Shown piece by piece: positions 16,737 through 24,978 of a stretch of DNA of 64,000 bases; positions within the stretch are counted from its first letter, which is position 1; the number at the start of each line of letters is the position of its first letter. Source of the stretch: Marinobacterium marinum (GTDB taxonomy: Bacteria > Pseudomonadota > Gammaproteobacteria > Pseudomonadales > Balneatricaceae); the NCBI RefSeq assembly GCF_013868415.1, contig NZ_JACEMT010000052.1:265802-329801 (forward strand), in the 5' to 3' direction. Both the position numbers and the translations under genes were made by a program. The notes beneath the pieces are model-generated. The model made no database searches and had not been told where the DNA came from. It worked only from the letters and a program-made list of their open reading frames with translations.

Positions 16737-17675
16737 ATGAGCAACTCAATCACAGAATTCGATTCCAAAGCCTTCCGTCGGGCTCTGGGCAACTTTGCCA
16801 CCGGAATCACCGTTATTACGGCGACAACACCTTCCGGTGAAAAAACCGGTGTCACCGCCAACAGCTTCAACTCCGTCTCTCTGGACCCGGCACTGATTCT
16901 GTGGAGCATCGACAAGCGCTCCGGCAGCTGCCGCATCTTTGAAGAAGCGACCCACTTTGCCGTCAATATCCTGGCCGCGGACCAGATCGATGTCTCCAAT
17001 CATTTTGCCCGCCCCAGCGACGACAAGTTTGCCGATATCACCTACACCGATGGTCTCGGCGGTGCTGCACTGCTGCACGACACAGCAGCCTGTTTCCAGT
17101 GTGAAGCCTATGAAACCGTGGATGGTGGCGACCACTGGATCCTGATCGGAAAGGTTGTCGCTTTCGAGGATACCGGCCGTGCCCCACTGGTTTACCATCA
17201 GGGCAGCTACTCAGTCGTCATGCCTCACTCTCGGTTCCCGACCAAATCCGACGATAAACCGGCTGCGGTCAAACAGCTGGAAAGCCGCCTGAATGACAAC
17301 CTGTACTACCTGATGACCCAGGCCGTGCGCAGCTATCAGGCTGATTACACGCCGCAGCAGCTGTCTACCGGACTGCGTACCAGCGAAGCCCGCATGCTGA
17401 TGGTACTGCAGCAGGCCCCCAACCTGGGCCTGAAAGACCTGCTCAAAGAGGTCAATATGCCTGAAATCGAAGTGGCCGAAGCCGCTGAGATCCTGCAGCG
17501 CAAGGGTCTGGTTGCACTGGAAAACGACTGCTACGGCATTACTGAAAAAGGCATCGAGCAAGCCGATGCCCTGTGGCGCATTGCCGACGAAGAACAGCAG
17601 AAGATGTTCAGCGATTTCAGTGAAGACGAACTGGCCACCTTCAAGAAGGTGCTGGCGACCCTGGCCGCTCAGTAA
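16737..17675 (+). CDS. 4-hydroxyphenylacetate 3-hydroxylase, flavin reductase component (C1 type) with MarR-like tail
   Basis: This 312-aa protein has two parts. Residues 1-165 are a flavin reductase domain (FRRALGNFATGITVITA, GVTANSFNSVSLDPALILWSI, FAVNILAADQ). Residues 180-312 form a MarR-like winged-helix region (LRTSEARMLMVLQQAP, LKDLLKEVNMPEIEVAEAAEILQRKGLVALE). This fusion is the hallmark of Acinetobacter baumannii C1, in which substrate binding to the MarR-like tail relieves autoinhibition and speeds NADH-dependent flavin reduction. ATG 16737 has AGGTG upstream, and the length is close to the 315 aa of the known protein. It supplies reduced FMN to the oxygenase encoded just upstream. 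Confidence 0.92.
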   Translation: MSNSITEFDSKAFRRALGNFATGITVITATTPSGEKTGVTANSFNSVSLDPALILWSIDKRSGSCRIFEEATHFAVNILAADQIDVSNHFARPSDDKFADITYTDGLGGAALLHDTAACFQCEAYETVDGGDHWILIGKVVAFEDTGRAPLVYHQGSYSVVMPHSRFPTKSDDKPAAVKQLESRLNDNLYYLMTQAVRSYQADYTPQQLSTGLRTSEARMLMVLQQAPNLGLKDLLKEVNMPEIEVAEAAEILQRKGLVALENDCYGITEKGIEQADALWRIADEEQQKMFSDFSEDELATFKKVLATLAAQ

Positions 17676-17699
17676 CACCCTGCTCCCGGGTGACAACAC

Positions 17700-17719
17700 G
17701 ACCTGCCCTCGGGCAGGTC
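17700..17719 (+). terminator. Terminator after the reductase gene
   Basis: The arms GACCTGCCC and GGGCAGGTC form a 9-bp stem with a 2-base tip, followed by TTAC, 25 bases after the reductase stop. It closes the 4-hydroxyphenylacetate locus. Confidence 0.65.
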
Positions 17720-17895
17720 TTACAGGGGGATACGGCTCTGATCGGCACGGTATTCCGATCCCGTGAGGTTCCCGTCCTCTCCAGCGACTGCACGTCTGTT
17801 TACCCCGGACATGTCCTGATACTTCCGCCCTCCAAAGCCTGCCGGCTATACTCCAAACCGGTACACCGGCGTGTTTTTCAACGGCAGACCTCATC

Positions 17896-18651
17896 ATGCA
17901 GCACCTGAGCCCCCCGGCAATAATGACACTCGGCTGGATGCCGTCCGAACAGGTTCTGAGCGTTCTGGAACAACTGGGCACAGCTCGCTTCTACGACCGC
18001 TTCCTGGACTGGCTGCAACGCGAGTTCGGCACTGATCAATGCATGGTGTTCTACTGTGCTGACGGACAACAGGTTTCCACCTTGATTTACAAAGACTTTG
18101 CCCACGAAGCTTCAGGCAAGCGTCTGGCTGAAGCCTATGTCAGTGAACGACACTACCTGCAGGACCCCAATTTCAGGCTGCTCAAGACCATTGCCTCGGG
18201 CGAGGTGGAGGTCGTGCGTTTCAATTCAGTCAGCGACAGCATGGGACTGCACTACCGCCAGGCCTTCTTCGAAACACCCGGTTTTACCGACAAGATTGCC
18301 ATTATTCGCGGGACCGAGCAGGGCAACTACTACATTAATTTGTACCATCGTGCCCCCGGATTCGACGAACGCTTCGATGATCCTGCGTTCAACCGCCGTG
18401 TCTGTGCACTGATCAGCATTCTGGTCAGCAAGCATTTCGAACTGAACGACCATCTGCGGCAGGAAGGCCCGCTGGCGTTCCTGTCCGAACGCGAGCGGGA
18501 AGTCTGCCGCGCGGTTCTGCGCGGCAAAAAGAATGAGGCCATTGCGGCCGAGCTGAAAGTCGCTGTCAGCAGTGTGATCACTTACCGCAAGCGAGCCTAT
18601 GAGAAGCTGGGCATTTCCAGTCGCGCCCAGCTGTTTGCCTTATGTACCTGA
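17896..18651 (+). CDS. LuxR-family (FixJ/NarL HTH) transcriptional regulator
   Basis: This 251-aa protein has a C-terminal LuxR-type helix-turn-helix (LSEREREVCRAVLRGKKNEAIAAELKVAVSSVITYRKRAYEKLGISSRAQLFAL) preceded by about 185 residues with no receiver aspartate or clear acyl-homoserine-lactone signature. The N-terminal part is probably a ligand-sensing domain of unknown type. It is transcribed alone between the hydroxylase terminator and the convergent siderophore receptor gene. The target is unknown; either neighbouring locus is possible. Confidence 0.85.
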   Translation: MQHLSPPAIMTLGWMPSEQVLSVLEQLGTARFYDRFLDWLQREFGTDQCMVFYCADGQQVSTLIYKDFAHEASGKRLAEAYVSERHYLQDPNFRLLKTIASGEVEVVRFNSVSDSMGLHYRQAFFETPGFTDKIAIIRGTEQGNYYINLYHRAPGFDERFDDPAFNRRVCALISILVSKHFELNDHLRQEGPLAFLSEREREVCRAVLRGKKNEAIAAELKVAVSSVITYRKRAYEKLGISSRAQLFALCT

Positions 18652-18664
18652 GCCAACAACGCCA

Positions 18665-20827
18665 TCAGAAGTCGTAGTTCACGGAAAGCCGCAGGTTGCG
18701 TGGCGTCCCCCACCAGGCCTGACTGTAAAAGCCGACCTGCTCGTAGTACTCCTCATCGAACAGGTTGTTCAAATTCAGTTGTGCACTCAAATCCGGGGTA
18801 AACTGGTAGCGCGCCATCAGATCCACTACCGAATAACTGCCCTGCGCTACACGTGTTGTGCCGTTAGGACCACGGGTATCGCTGTAAATGCCGCTTTGCC
18901 AGCGTACGCCGCCGCCGACACGCAACGGATTCCAATCACCGGTAAACCGGTAGCTGGTGAACAACTTGGCCTGCTGACGCGGATGCAGGGTATTCATGCG
19001 TTCGCCATCCGCCTTTTTGGCATTGGCCAATGTGTAACTGGCACTGAGGTTCCACCCGTCGGCCAGGCGCCCCACAAGTTCTGCCTCAAAGCCATCCACA
19101 GTCGCACCATTCGTCGCACGGTAGGCCTGTGTATCCGGACGACCATTAACCGTCTGATCGGGTATGGCCTCTCCCAGGCCATCCTGTTCACTTCGGAAAA
19201 CCGCCAGATTCAGGTCCAGCTCATCGGCCAAAGTCGCTTTCACACCCAGTTCATAGTTGCGCCCGGTTACCGGGTCCAGCAGCTCGCCATCGGGTGTGCG
19301 CTTGTTCTGCGTCTGGAAAATTTCGGTATAACTGACATAGCCACTGAAGCGCTCGTCAAAATCGTAGATCAATCCGGCATAGGGGGTCAGCTCATTACTG
19401 TAGGAGTAGTTGCGTCGATCACCGAAATACTCCTGCTTCAGTTTCCAGTCACTGAGCCGCAGCCCCGCAACCAGGTGCAGGGGATCTGACAGAGACAGAC
19501 GCGTGACCGCATAGGCACCGGTCTGTACCAGGTTGCTGTCATCAACACTGTTCAAATTTCCCCAGGCCGGTTCGGCAACGGGATCACCCTTGCCGTTCAC
19601 ATAGCCACCGATATCCGGGGCTGATCCGGCCGGTGAAGCCAGTCGCATGTCCAGATCATCCTGGGTCCTGACCCAGCCGAATGCGGCCTCATGCTCGCGA
19701 CCGAACAGGGCGAAGGGACCCTCGGCGGTAAAATGTAGATCCTGACGGCTACGATCACCCCGATAATTGGCAAAATAGGCCGACATGCCTTCCCCCGTGT
19801 TGCGACCGGGGAAACCGCTGCGAAACAGATAGGTCAAACCGTAGTTGCCATCGTCGTAGCTGTAGGCGGCACGCAGGCGCCAGCCATTGTCCAGATAATG
19901 GTTCACATCCATGAAGGCCCGGGTCGTCTCGTTGAAAAACCGGGACCAGTTCGTATTGTTGGAGGCCGACCGATCAAAGCGCGTCCGTCCACCATCTGCG
20001 TAAAACATGGGAAAACCGGCTCCGGCGCCGTCGGTTCGATTCTGCTGATATTCAACCCCAAGGCTGATATCGGTATTGGGTGTCAGCTGGGAGTTGATCA
20101 CGCCATAGTAGGTTTCCTTATCCTCGGCCATATCATCCACATGAGTATCGCGGCGATCACGTACGGCCACAAAGCGTGCCGCGGTCCGGCCGGCTTTATC
20201 CAGCGGAGTGGACACATCAGCGGTCACACGGCGCGTATCCCAACGCCCGATATCGCCACTCAGTCGACCGGTAAACTCCGGCAGGGGTTTCTTGCGAATG
20301 AAGTTCACGCTGGCAGAAGGGTCACCCGCTCCGGTCAGCAACCCCGTCGCCCCTCGTACCACTTCGATGCGGTCATAGATGGCGCTGTCCCAATCGGTGT
20401 CGCCAAAGTTCCAGGCGCCCTGAATCGGTGTCATCAGGCCATCGAACTGGTAGGTACTGATGGAATATCCACGAGCGGCATAGCCAAAACGGTTACTGTC
20501 ACGGCGGGTCATGGATACCCCCGGCGCCTGATGCAGGATTTCACCGCTGGTCACCAACCCCTGATCCTCGATCTGCTGATGCGTAACGACACTGACAGCC
20601 TGCGGGGTTTCCTTAATCGCCAACGGCAAGCCCGTTGCCGTTGTACTGGCACCCGGTGCATAGCTGTCGCGCTGTTCGGAATCTGCCGACAGCTGGCGGC
20701 CCGTCACGACGACCGTTTCCTGCTCTTGCTGTAGGGTTTCAGCCAGGACGGGAACACTGAGCAGCAGCGGGGCCGTCAACAGGCCGCAGCGACCGGCCCG
20801 ATGCACGAATGAAGGATCAAGGAACAT
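18665..20827 (-). CDS. TonB-dependent siderophore receptor
   Basis: This 720-aa outer-membrane receptor has a signal peptide, the TonB box ETVVVTG, a plug domain (TPQAVSVVTHQQIEDQG, GAWNFGDTDWDSAIYDRIEVVRGATGLLTGAGDPSASVNFIRKKP in pieces) and a long beta-barrel. The last residues LRLSVNYDF end in Phe, as barrel proteins do. The plug motif RIEVVRGATGLL is typical of FhuE/FpvA-type siderophore receptors. ATG 20827 has GGAGACGTACCCC just upstream; the open frame to 20881 is not needed. A Fur-box-like site lies upstream. The siderophore, probably one taken from other microbes because no synthesis genes are seen, is not known. Confidence 0.93.
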   Translation of the reverse strand: MFLDPSFVHRAGRCGLLTAPLLLSVPVLAETLQQEQETVVVTGRQLSADSEQRDSYAPGASTTATGLPLAIKETPQAVSVVTHQQIEDQGLVTSGEILHQAPGVSMTRRDSNRFGYAARGYSISTYQFDGLMTPIQGAWNFGDTDWDSAIYDRIEVVRGATGLLTGAGDPSASVNFIRKKPLPEFTGRLSGDIGRWDTRRVTADVSTPLDKAGRTAARFVAVRDRRDTHVDDMAEDKETYYGVINSQLTPNTDISLGVEYQQNRTDGAGAGFPMFYADGGRTRFDRSASNNTNWSRFFNETTRAFMDVNHYLDNGWRLRAAYSYDDGNYGLTYLFRSGFPGRNTGEGMSAYFANYRGDRSRQDLHFTAEGPFALFGREHEAAFGWVRTQDDLDMRLASPAGSAPDIGGYVNGKGDPVAEPAWGNLNSVDDSNLVQTGAYAVTRLSLSDPLHLVAGLRLSDWKLKQEYFGDRRNYSYSNELTPYAGLIYDFDERFSGYVSYTEIFQTQNKRTPDGELLDPVTGRNYELGVKATLADELDLNLAVFRSEQDGLGEAIPDQTVNGRPDTQAYRATNGATVDGFEAELVGRLADGWNLSASYTLANAKKADGERMNTLHPRQQAKLFTSYRFTGDWNPLRVGGGVRWQSGIYSDTRGPNGTTRVAQGSYSVVDLMARYQFTPDLSAQLNLNNLFDEEYYEQVGFYSQAWWGTPRNLRLSVNYDF

Positions 20828-20905
20828 GGGGTACGTCTCCAAACAACAAGGAATAAGATCATGCCTGTCACTCGGTTCCAATCGGCGAGTGAAATCAGGT
20901 GCAAA

Positions 20906-20920
20906 TGGGAATGCTTATTC
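20906..20920. promoter_or_regulatory. Fur-box-like site before the siderophore receptor
   Basis: TGGGAATGCTTATTC matches the 7-1-7 Fur consensus TGATAAT-N-ATTATCA at 9 of 14 positions and lies about 80 bases before the receptor start. Taken alone it is a weak site; two better ones in the same locus support it. Confidence 0.45.
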
Positions 20921-20983
20921 TTTAATATCTTTTGTCGTTTGAGCTATGCCTGATGACTGAACACCTATTCACGCGTATCCGAT

Positions 20984-21913
20984 TCAACGAATCAGGGAAC
21001 TGGGCGCCACCCCGAAGTGTTTGCGAAAGGCCGTCGTGAAATTGGTGGCGTAGCTGTAGCCTGCAAAATGTGCAGCCTGCTGTACGCTGAATCCCTGCAG
21101 CAGGTAATCACGCGCCATATTCAGGCGCTGCTCCTTGATGAAGTCGAACAACGTCTGTCCATAACAGGCCTTGAACTTGCTGCGCAGACTGCTGGGACTC
21201 ATGGCCGCCAGTCGAGACAGATCCGTCAGGCTGTATTCGGCACGCGGATCATCCACTACCCGATCTCGTATCTGCTCCAGACGCACACGCTCCTGTGGTG
21301 AGATGCGGGGTTCCTTCAGAGGTGCCAACTCTTCGGTTTGTGCCAACCCATGCGACAGCACCTGCAAACTCAGTCCTTCAAGATACAGCCGGGACAAATC
21401 CATATTCTGGCGATACGCCAGCAATCCCTGGTAAAGGTGTGGCGGCAGACGCCACAGGTGCCAGCCGGTGCCGCTCTGGACGGGAGCCTGCAACAACTCC
21501 AGCGCCGCATAATCAAGGCTCAGGGTGAGAACCTTCAGATGCTGTCCGGTCAACTGCCGGGCATCCAGCTGCACTTCCTTGTCGAGACTGACTGTCAGTG
21601 CCATCTGTTCCGATAATTCAATGACTTCAGGCCCCAGTGACAGACTGACATACCCTTCCAGCATGATAATGATATTCAACGGTGCCGGGTCCAGTGAACT
21701 GGACATATAGGATTCCATGACCTGCACATTGGAATAGACCAATTGCATCCCCGAACGAAAGCCGAATTCTTCCACCTGACCACGCATGATGTTTCCGGAC
21801 CGGTAGCGGTCCGGAAAACGGTAGTCCAACGCGTAGCGTTCGCCAAATGTCAGCAAGTCCTGATCCGTAAAGATGCGGGCCTCGGCAGGTGTTGAGTCAT
21901 AGCGGTTCTGCAT
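20984..21913 (-). CDS. AraC-family regulator, PchR-like, of siderophore uptake
   Basis: This is a regulator of about 309 aa. The C-terminal DNA-binding domain reads YSLTDLSRLAAMSPSSLRSKFKACYGQTLFDFIKEQRLNMARDYLLQGFSVQQAAHFAGYSYATNFTTAFRKHFGVAPSSLIR in order, two helix-turn-helix units. The N-terminal 190 residues resemble sensor domains of PchR/YbtA-type proteins, which bind the imported ferri-siderophore and activate the receptor gene. It lies between the receptor and transporter genes on the same strand. ATG 21913 was chosen; the frame runs back to 21964, but that extension is hydrophobic and atypical. Neither start has a strong ribosome site. Confidence 0.88.
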   Translation of the reverse strand: MQNRYDSTPAEARIFTDQDLLTFGERYALDYRFPDRYRSGNIMRGQVEEFGFRSGMQLVYSNVQVMESYMSSSLDPAPLNIIIMLEGYVSLSLGPEVIELSEQMALTVSLDKEVQLDARQLTGQHLKVLTLSLDYAALELLQAPVQSGTGWHLWRLPPHLYQGLLAYRQNMDLSRLYLEGLSLQVLSHGLAQTEELAPLKEPRISPQERVRLEQIRDRVVDDPRAEYSLTDLSRLAAMSPSSLRSKFKACYGQTLFDFIKEQRLNMARDYLLQGFSVQQAAHFAGYSYATNFTTAFRKHFGVAPSSLIR

Positions 21914-21979
21914 GAGCAAACTGATCGTCACAAGGAAAAGTGACGCCCATACTAGCTCAGCCATAACAATAAACGCAAA

Positions 21980-21994
21980 TACTAATGATTATCG
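21980..21994. promoter_or_regulatory. Fur-box-like site before the AraC-type regulator
   Basis: TACTAATGATTATCG matches the Fur 7-1-7 consensus at 11 of 14 positions. It lies about 66 bases before the ATG at 21913, where it would repress the regulator when iron is plentiful. Confidence 0.6.
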
Positions 21995-22010
21995 AATAGA
22001 ATCTATTCGA
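21992..22010. promoter_or_regulatory. Perfect 9-1-9 palindrome upstream of the AraC-type gene
   Basis: TCGAATAGA-A-TCTATTCGA has perfect 9-base arms around one base, overlapping the end of the Fur-like site. It sits in the 109-base gap between the ATPase stop and the regulator start. No T tract follows on either strand, so it looks more like an operator than a terminator. Confidence 0.5.
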
Positions 22011-22022
22011 TATGCTCAAGTC

Positions 22023-22871
22023 TCATTCCCATGCCGGTAATGCCGCCCCGGTATGAGTCTGTGAATTCATACGCGGAATCAGCATGGGACAACCGGCTTC
22101 CGGGTCTTGCATGATGCGCGCATCCAGATCAAATACCGCCTTGAGCACCTCCTCATTGATGACGACATCCGGCCGCCCCTGTGCCAGCAACTGTCCATCT
22201 CGCATCAAGAGCAGATGGTCGGCGTAACGCAGGGCCTGATTGATATCATGCAACACCAGTACCAACGTACGCCCCTGCCGACGCAGGGCACGGCAAAAAT
22301 CCAGTACCGACAGCTGTGCGCGAATATCCAGAAATGACGTGGGCTCGTCCAGCAACAGCACTTCACTCTGCTGTGCCAGAACCAGTGCCAGCCAGACCCG
22401 TTGTTGCTGCCCCCCCGACAAGCAGGCAACTTCACGCCGGGCCATCTCGCTCAGCCCTGTCGCTTTCAAGGCCTCTGCGACGGCCGCTTCGTCCTCCGGC
22501 GACCATTGCCGCCATACGCTCTGATGCGGATAGCGGCCACGGCTCACCAGTTCCTGCACCGATATGCCGTCCGGCAGTTCCGGCTTTTGTACCAATAGAG
22601 CCAGCTGTCGTGCCCTTTCCTTGTTGCCCATCGCCGCCAGACATCGGCCATCCAGCAGCACGTTGCCCTGATCCGGTGGCAACACCTGGCTCAATACCTT
22701 AAGCACACTGGATTTGCCACATCCGTTAGCCCCCAGAATGACACTGAGCTGACCTCGCGGAATGCGGATATCCAGCCCGGAAATCACCGGCACTCCGGCA
22801 TAGTTCAAGTGCAGGTCCTGCCCCTGCAAGACAGGGTCCATCGGCATACCGGAAGTGTGAGTCTGTTTCAT
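22023..22871 (-). CDS. Iron-siderophore ABC transporter ATP-binding protein (FecE/FhuC type)
   Basis: This 282-aa ATPase energises siderophore import across the inner membrane. It has Walker A GANGCGKSS, the Q-loop LVQKPEL, signature [14 protein letters not shown], Walker B VLLLDEPTSFLD and switch His in LVLHDINQA. ATG 22871 has GGAAGGA upstream. ATG 22898 overlaps the stop of the upstream permease as TGATG and would add nine residues, so it is a real alternative. An open frame in this register continues far upstream to 23585, but that part is only the antiphase reading of the permease gene. Confidence 0.93.
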   Translation of the reverse strand: MKQTHTSGMPMDPVLQGQDLHLNYAGVPVISGLDIRIPRGQLSVILGANGCGKSSVLKVLSQVLPPDQGNVLLDGRCLAAMGNKERARQLALLVQKPELPDGISVQELVSRGRYPHQSVWRQWSPEDEAAVAEALKATGLSEMARREVACLSGGQQQRVWLALVLAQQSEVLLLDEPTSFLDIRAQLSVLDFCRALRRQGRTLVLVLHDINQALRYADHLLLMRDGQLLAQGRPDVVINEEVLKAVFDLDARIMQDPEAGCPMLIPRMNSQTHTGAALPAWE

Positions 22872-22897
22872 TGGCTTGAAGTCCTTCCACAATGTCA

Positions 22898-23947
22898 TCA
22901 CAAACCGGCCCGCGCTTGCGACCGGGAACGGAACAGGCCCGCGAATAGAATCCAGGCAAGATAACTCCCTCCCAGCAGGGCCGTCAGCACACCCACCGGA
23001 AGGCGATGCACGCCCGGCAGCATGAGTGTCACCGTATCGGCACCGAGCAACAAAAGGGCTCCGATCAAGCCCGAGCGCAACAACGCTGGCGAATGGCTGC
23101 CCCAACGTGCCAAATGGGGCGCGACCAACGCCACGAATGCCACCGGGCCGGCACACAACACCGCTCCCAGTGCCAGAACGGTCGCCAGCAACAAGGCCAC
23201 CAGCCGAGTCTGTCGAACTCCCGCCCCCACCCCCTGGGCCATCTCGCCGCCCAGCGTCAGCAACGTCAAGCGACGGCTCAACAGCAGCAGTCCCGGCAAG
23301 GCCATTGCCAGCGTCATGCCGATAAGCGCCACCTGCTGCCAATCCTTGTGTGCCAGGCTGCCGGACAGGTACCCCAACATTTGCTGAGCCTGCTCGCGCT
23401 GGACCAGCGTCAACACAAACTGCACCAGCGCAAGTGCAAAGGCATTGATCGCCACTCCCATCAACACCAGGTTGCGCGACAATCGCCCGCTGCGCTCCAG
23501 TCCCGGCAACAACAGCACCAGCACGGCCACCGCTCCCAGCAAACCGCCCCAGAACATCGGCCAGGCCGGCAGGAACATTAACCACAACAAGGTGCCGGCA
23601 CTGGCCCCGGTATTGACGCCGATGATATCCGGGCTACCCAAGGGGTTACGACTCAGGCTTTGAAATACCGCCCCCGATACCCCCAGCGCCACACCGACAC
23701 CCAGTGCACACAAGGCTCTCGGCAACCGTGACTGCCACAGCAGCCAGTGATCATAGGGTGAGGCTTCGCCCCCCAGAACCTGCACCAGACCGGAAAGTGA
23801 CAAGCCCGGTTCCCCAAGTGTCACACTCAGCAACATGGCCGCCATTACCAAAGCGGTGCCGAGTACGGCCGTCAAAACCGCTGCCCTGTTCGGAGCCAGC
23901 AGGGTCAGAGTTCCCAACCTCCAGAGAGGAAAACGTGGTGCCATCAT
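22898..23947 (-). CDS. FecCD-family siderophore ABC permease
   Basis: This 349-aa permease has about nine to ten transmembrane helices. FecCD signatures are GVALGVSGAVFQSLSRNPLGSPDIIGVNTGAS near residue 80, GPVAFVALVAPHLAR near 270, and GADTVTLMLPGVHRLPVGVLTALLGGSYLAWIL at the end. Its start overlaps the stop of the preceding permease by 4 bases. It pairs with that permease to form the membrane channel. Confidence 0.94.
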   Translation of the reverse strand: MMAPRFPLWRLGTLTLLAPNRAAVLTAVLGTALVMAAMLLSVTLGEPGLSLSGLVQVLGGEASPYDHWLLWQSRLPRALCALGVGVALGVSGAVFQSLSRNPLGSPDIIGVNTGASAGTLLWLMFLPAWPMFWGGLLGAVAVLVLLLPGLERSGRLSRNLVLMGVAINAFALALVQFVLTLVQREQAQQMLGYLSGSLAHKDWQQVALIGMTLAMALPGLLLLSRRLTLLTLGGEMAQGVGAGVRQTRLVALLLATVLALGAVLCAGPVAFVALVAPHLARWGSHSPALLRSGLIGALLLLGADTVTLMLPGVHRLPVGVLTALLGGSYLAWILFAGLFRSRSQARAGL

Positions 23948-24978
23948 GATGCTTTATACTCCCCGGCCGTACGTGCGGCACTGTACAGAAAAGGAGCGCC
24001 TAACAGCGCAATCATAATACCGGTCAGCAACTCTCTTGGCGGCAACAGAACGCGAGCCAACAGGTCGGCCGACAGCACCAGTATGCCTCCCGCCAATGCA
24101 GCACCTGGCAGCAGAACACGAAACGACATCGGCAACCAGGCACGCGCCAGATGTCCCGCTGCCAAACCGACGAACGCCAGTGGACCCACGACCGAAGTGG
24201 CCGCCGCACATAACAGGGTCGCGCTCAGCCAGGCCAGGATCGTATGCCGCTGCAAGCTCATACCCAGCGATACGGCCGTGCTGCGATCCAGCAGCAATAG
24301 ATTCAGCCCCGGTGCAAGCAATACAAGCATCAGCCCGGCAGGCACCAGATAGGGCCATAGTGCGTTGACCTCGGACCAGCCAAGACCCGACAACGAACCG
24401 GCCATCCAATAGCGGAAGCCGTCGAACAACTGAGGATTCAGCAACACCCGCGCCTGCACATAAGCCCCCAGCACAGCACTGATGGCGGCTCCCGCCAAAA
24501 TAAGACGAACCGGAGCCTGTGCCTGCCCCAGCGCACTTTGCACCTGTGACAACGCGTACACAAAAGCGCTGGCCAGCAAAGCGCCGGGCAGTGCCTGCCA
24601 GAACACGCCCCACTCCGACGCAAAAGGGAGCAGGCTGAGCGTAACCAGCGAGGCACTGGCACCGGCATTGACGCCCAACAGCCCAGGATCAGCCAGGGGG
24701 TTACGACACAAGGCCTGAATCACCGTACCGGCAACGGCCAGCGCCATTCCTGCCAACACACCGGCCAGCACACGCGGCGCCCGCGCTTGAAGTACCAACA
24801 GCTCGTGACGATCACCCGGCGGCTCAAACATATGCATCAGCCAGACCGGCGACAACATGCGTGCACCCCACAGCAGGTTCATAACCACCAGTCCCAGCAG
24901 CAACGCCAGCAGGCCAAGCAGAATCCATCCGGTCGACATGACACCTGATGCAGCCCGATCGGTGCTAGTACGCATCAT
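23944..24978 (-). CDS. FecCD-family siderophore ABC permease
   Basis: This 344-aa permease has the family motif GMALAVAGTVIQALCRNPLADPGLLGVNAGAS near residue 80 and GPLAFVGLAAGHLARAWLP near 265. The start is set at ATG 24978 because AAGGAGAGG lies 6 bases before the ATGATG pair; an upstream ATG at 24993 has no such site. The gene start overlaps the end of the binding-protein gene by 14 bases, so translation is probably coupled. Confidence 0.94.
   Translation of the reverse strand: MMRTSTDRAASGVMSTGWILLGLLALLLGLVVMNLLWGARMLSPVWLMHMFEPPGDRHELLVLQARAPRVLAGVLAGMALAVAGTVIQALCRNPLADPGLLGVNAGASASLVTLSLLPFASEWGVFWQALPGALLASAFVYALSQVQSALGQAQAPVRLILAGAAISAVLGAYVQARVLLNPQLFDGFRYWMAGSLSGLGWSEVNALWPYLVPAGLMLVLLAPGLNLLLLDRSTAVSLGMSLQRHTILAWLSATLLCAAATSVVGPLAFVGLAAGHLARAWLPMSFRVLLPGAALAGGILVLSADLLARVLLPPRELLTGIMIALLGAPFLYSAARTAGEYKAS

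Noticed and set aside
22872-23585. Long open frame continuing upstream of the siderophore ATPase
   Set aside because: This is the antiphase reading of the FecCD permease gene. It is Gly/Ala/Arg-rich and shows no domain.
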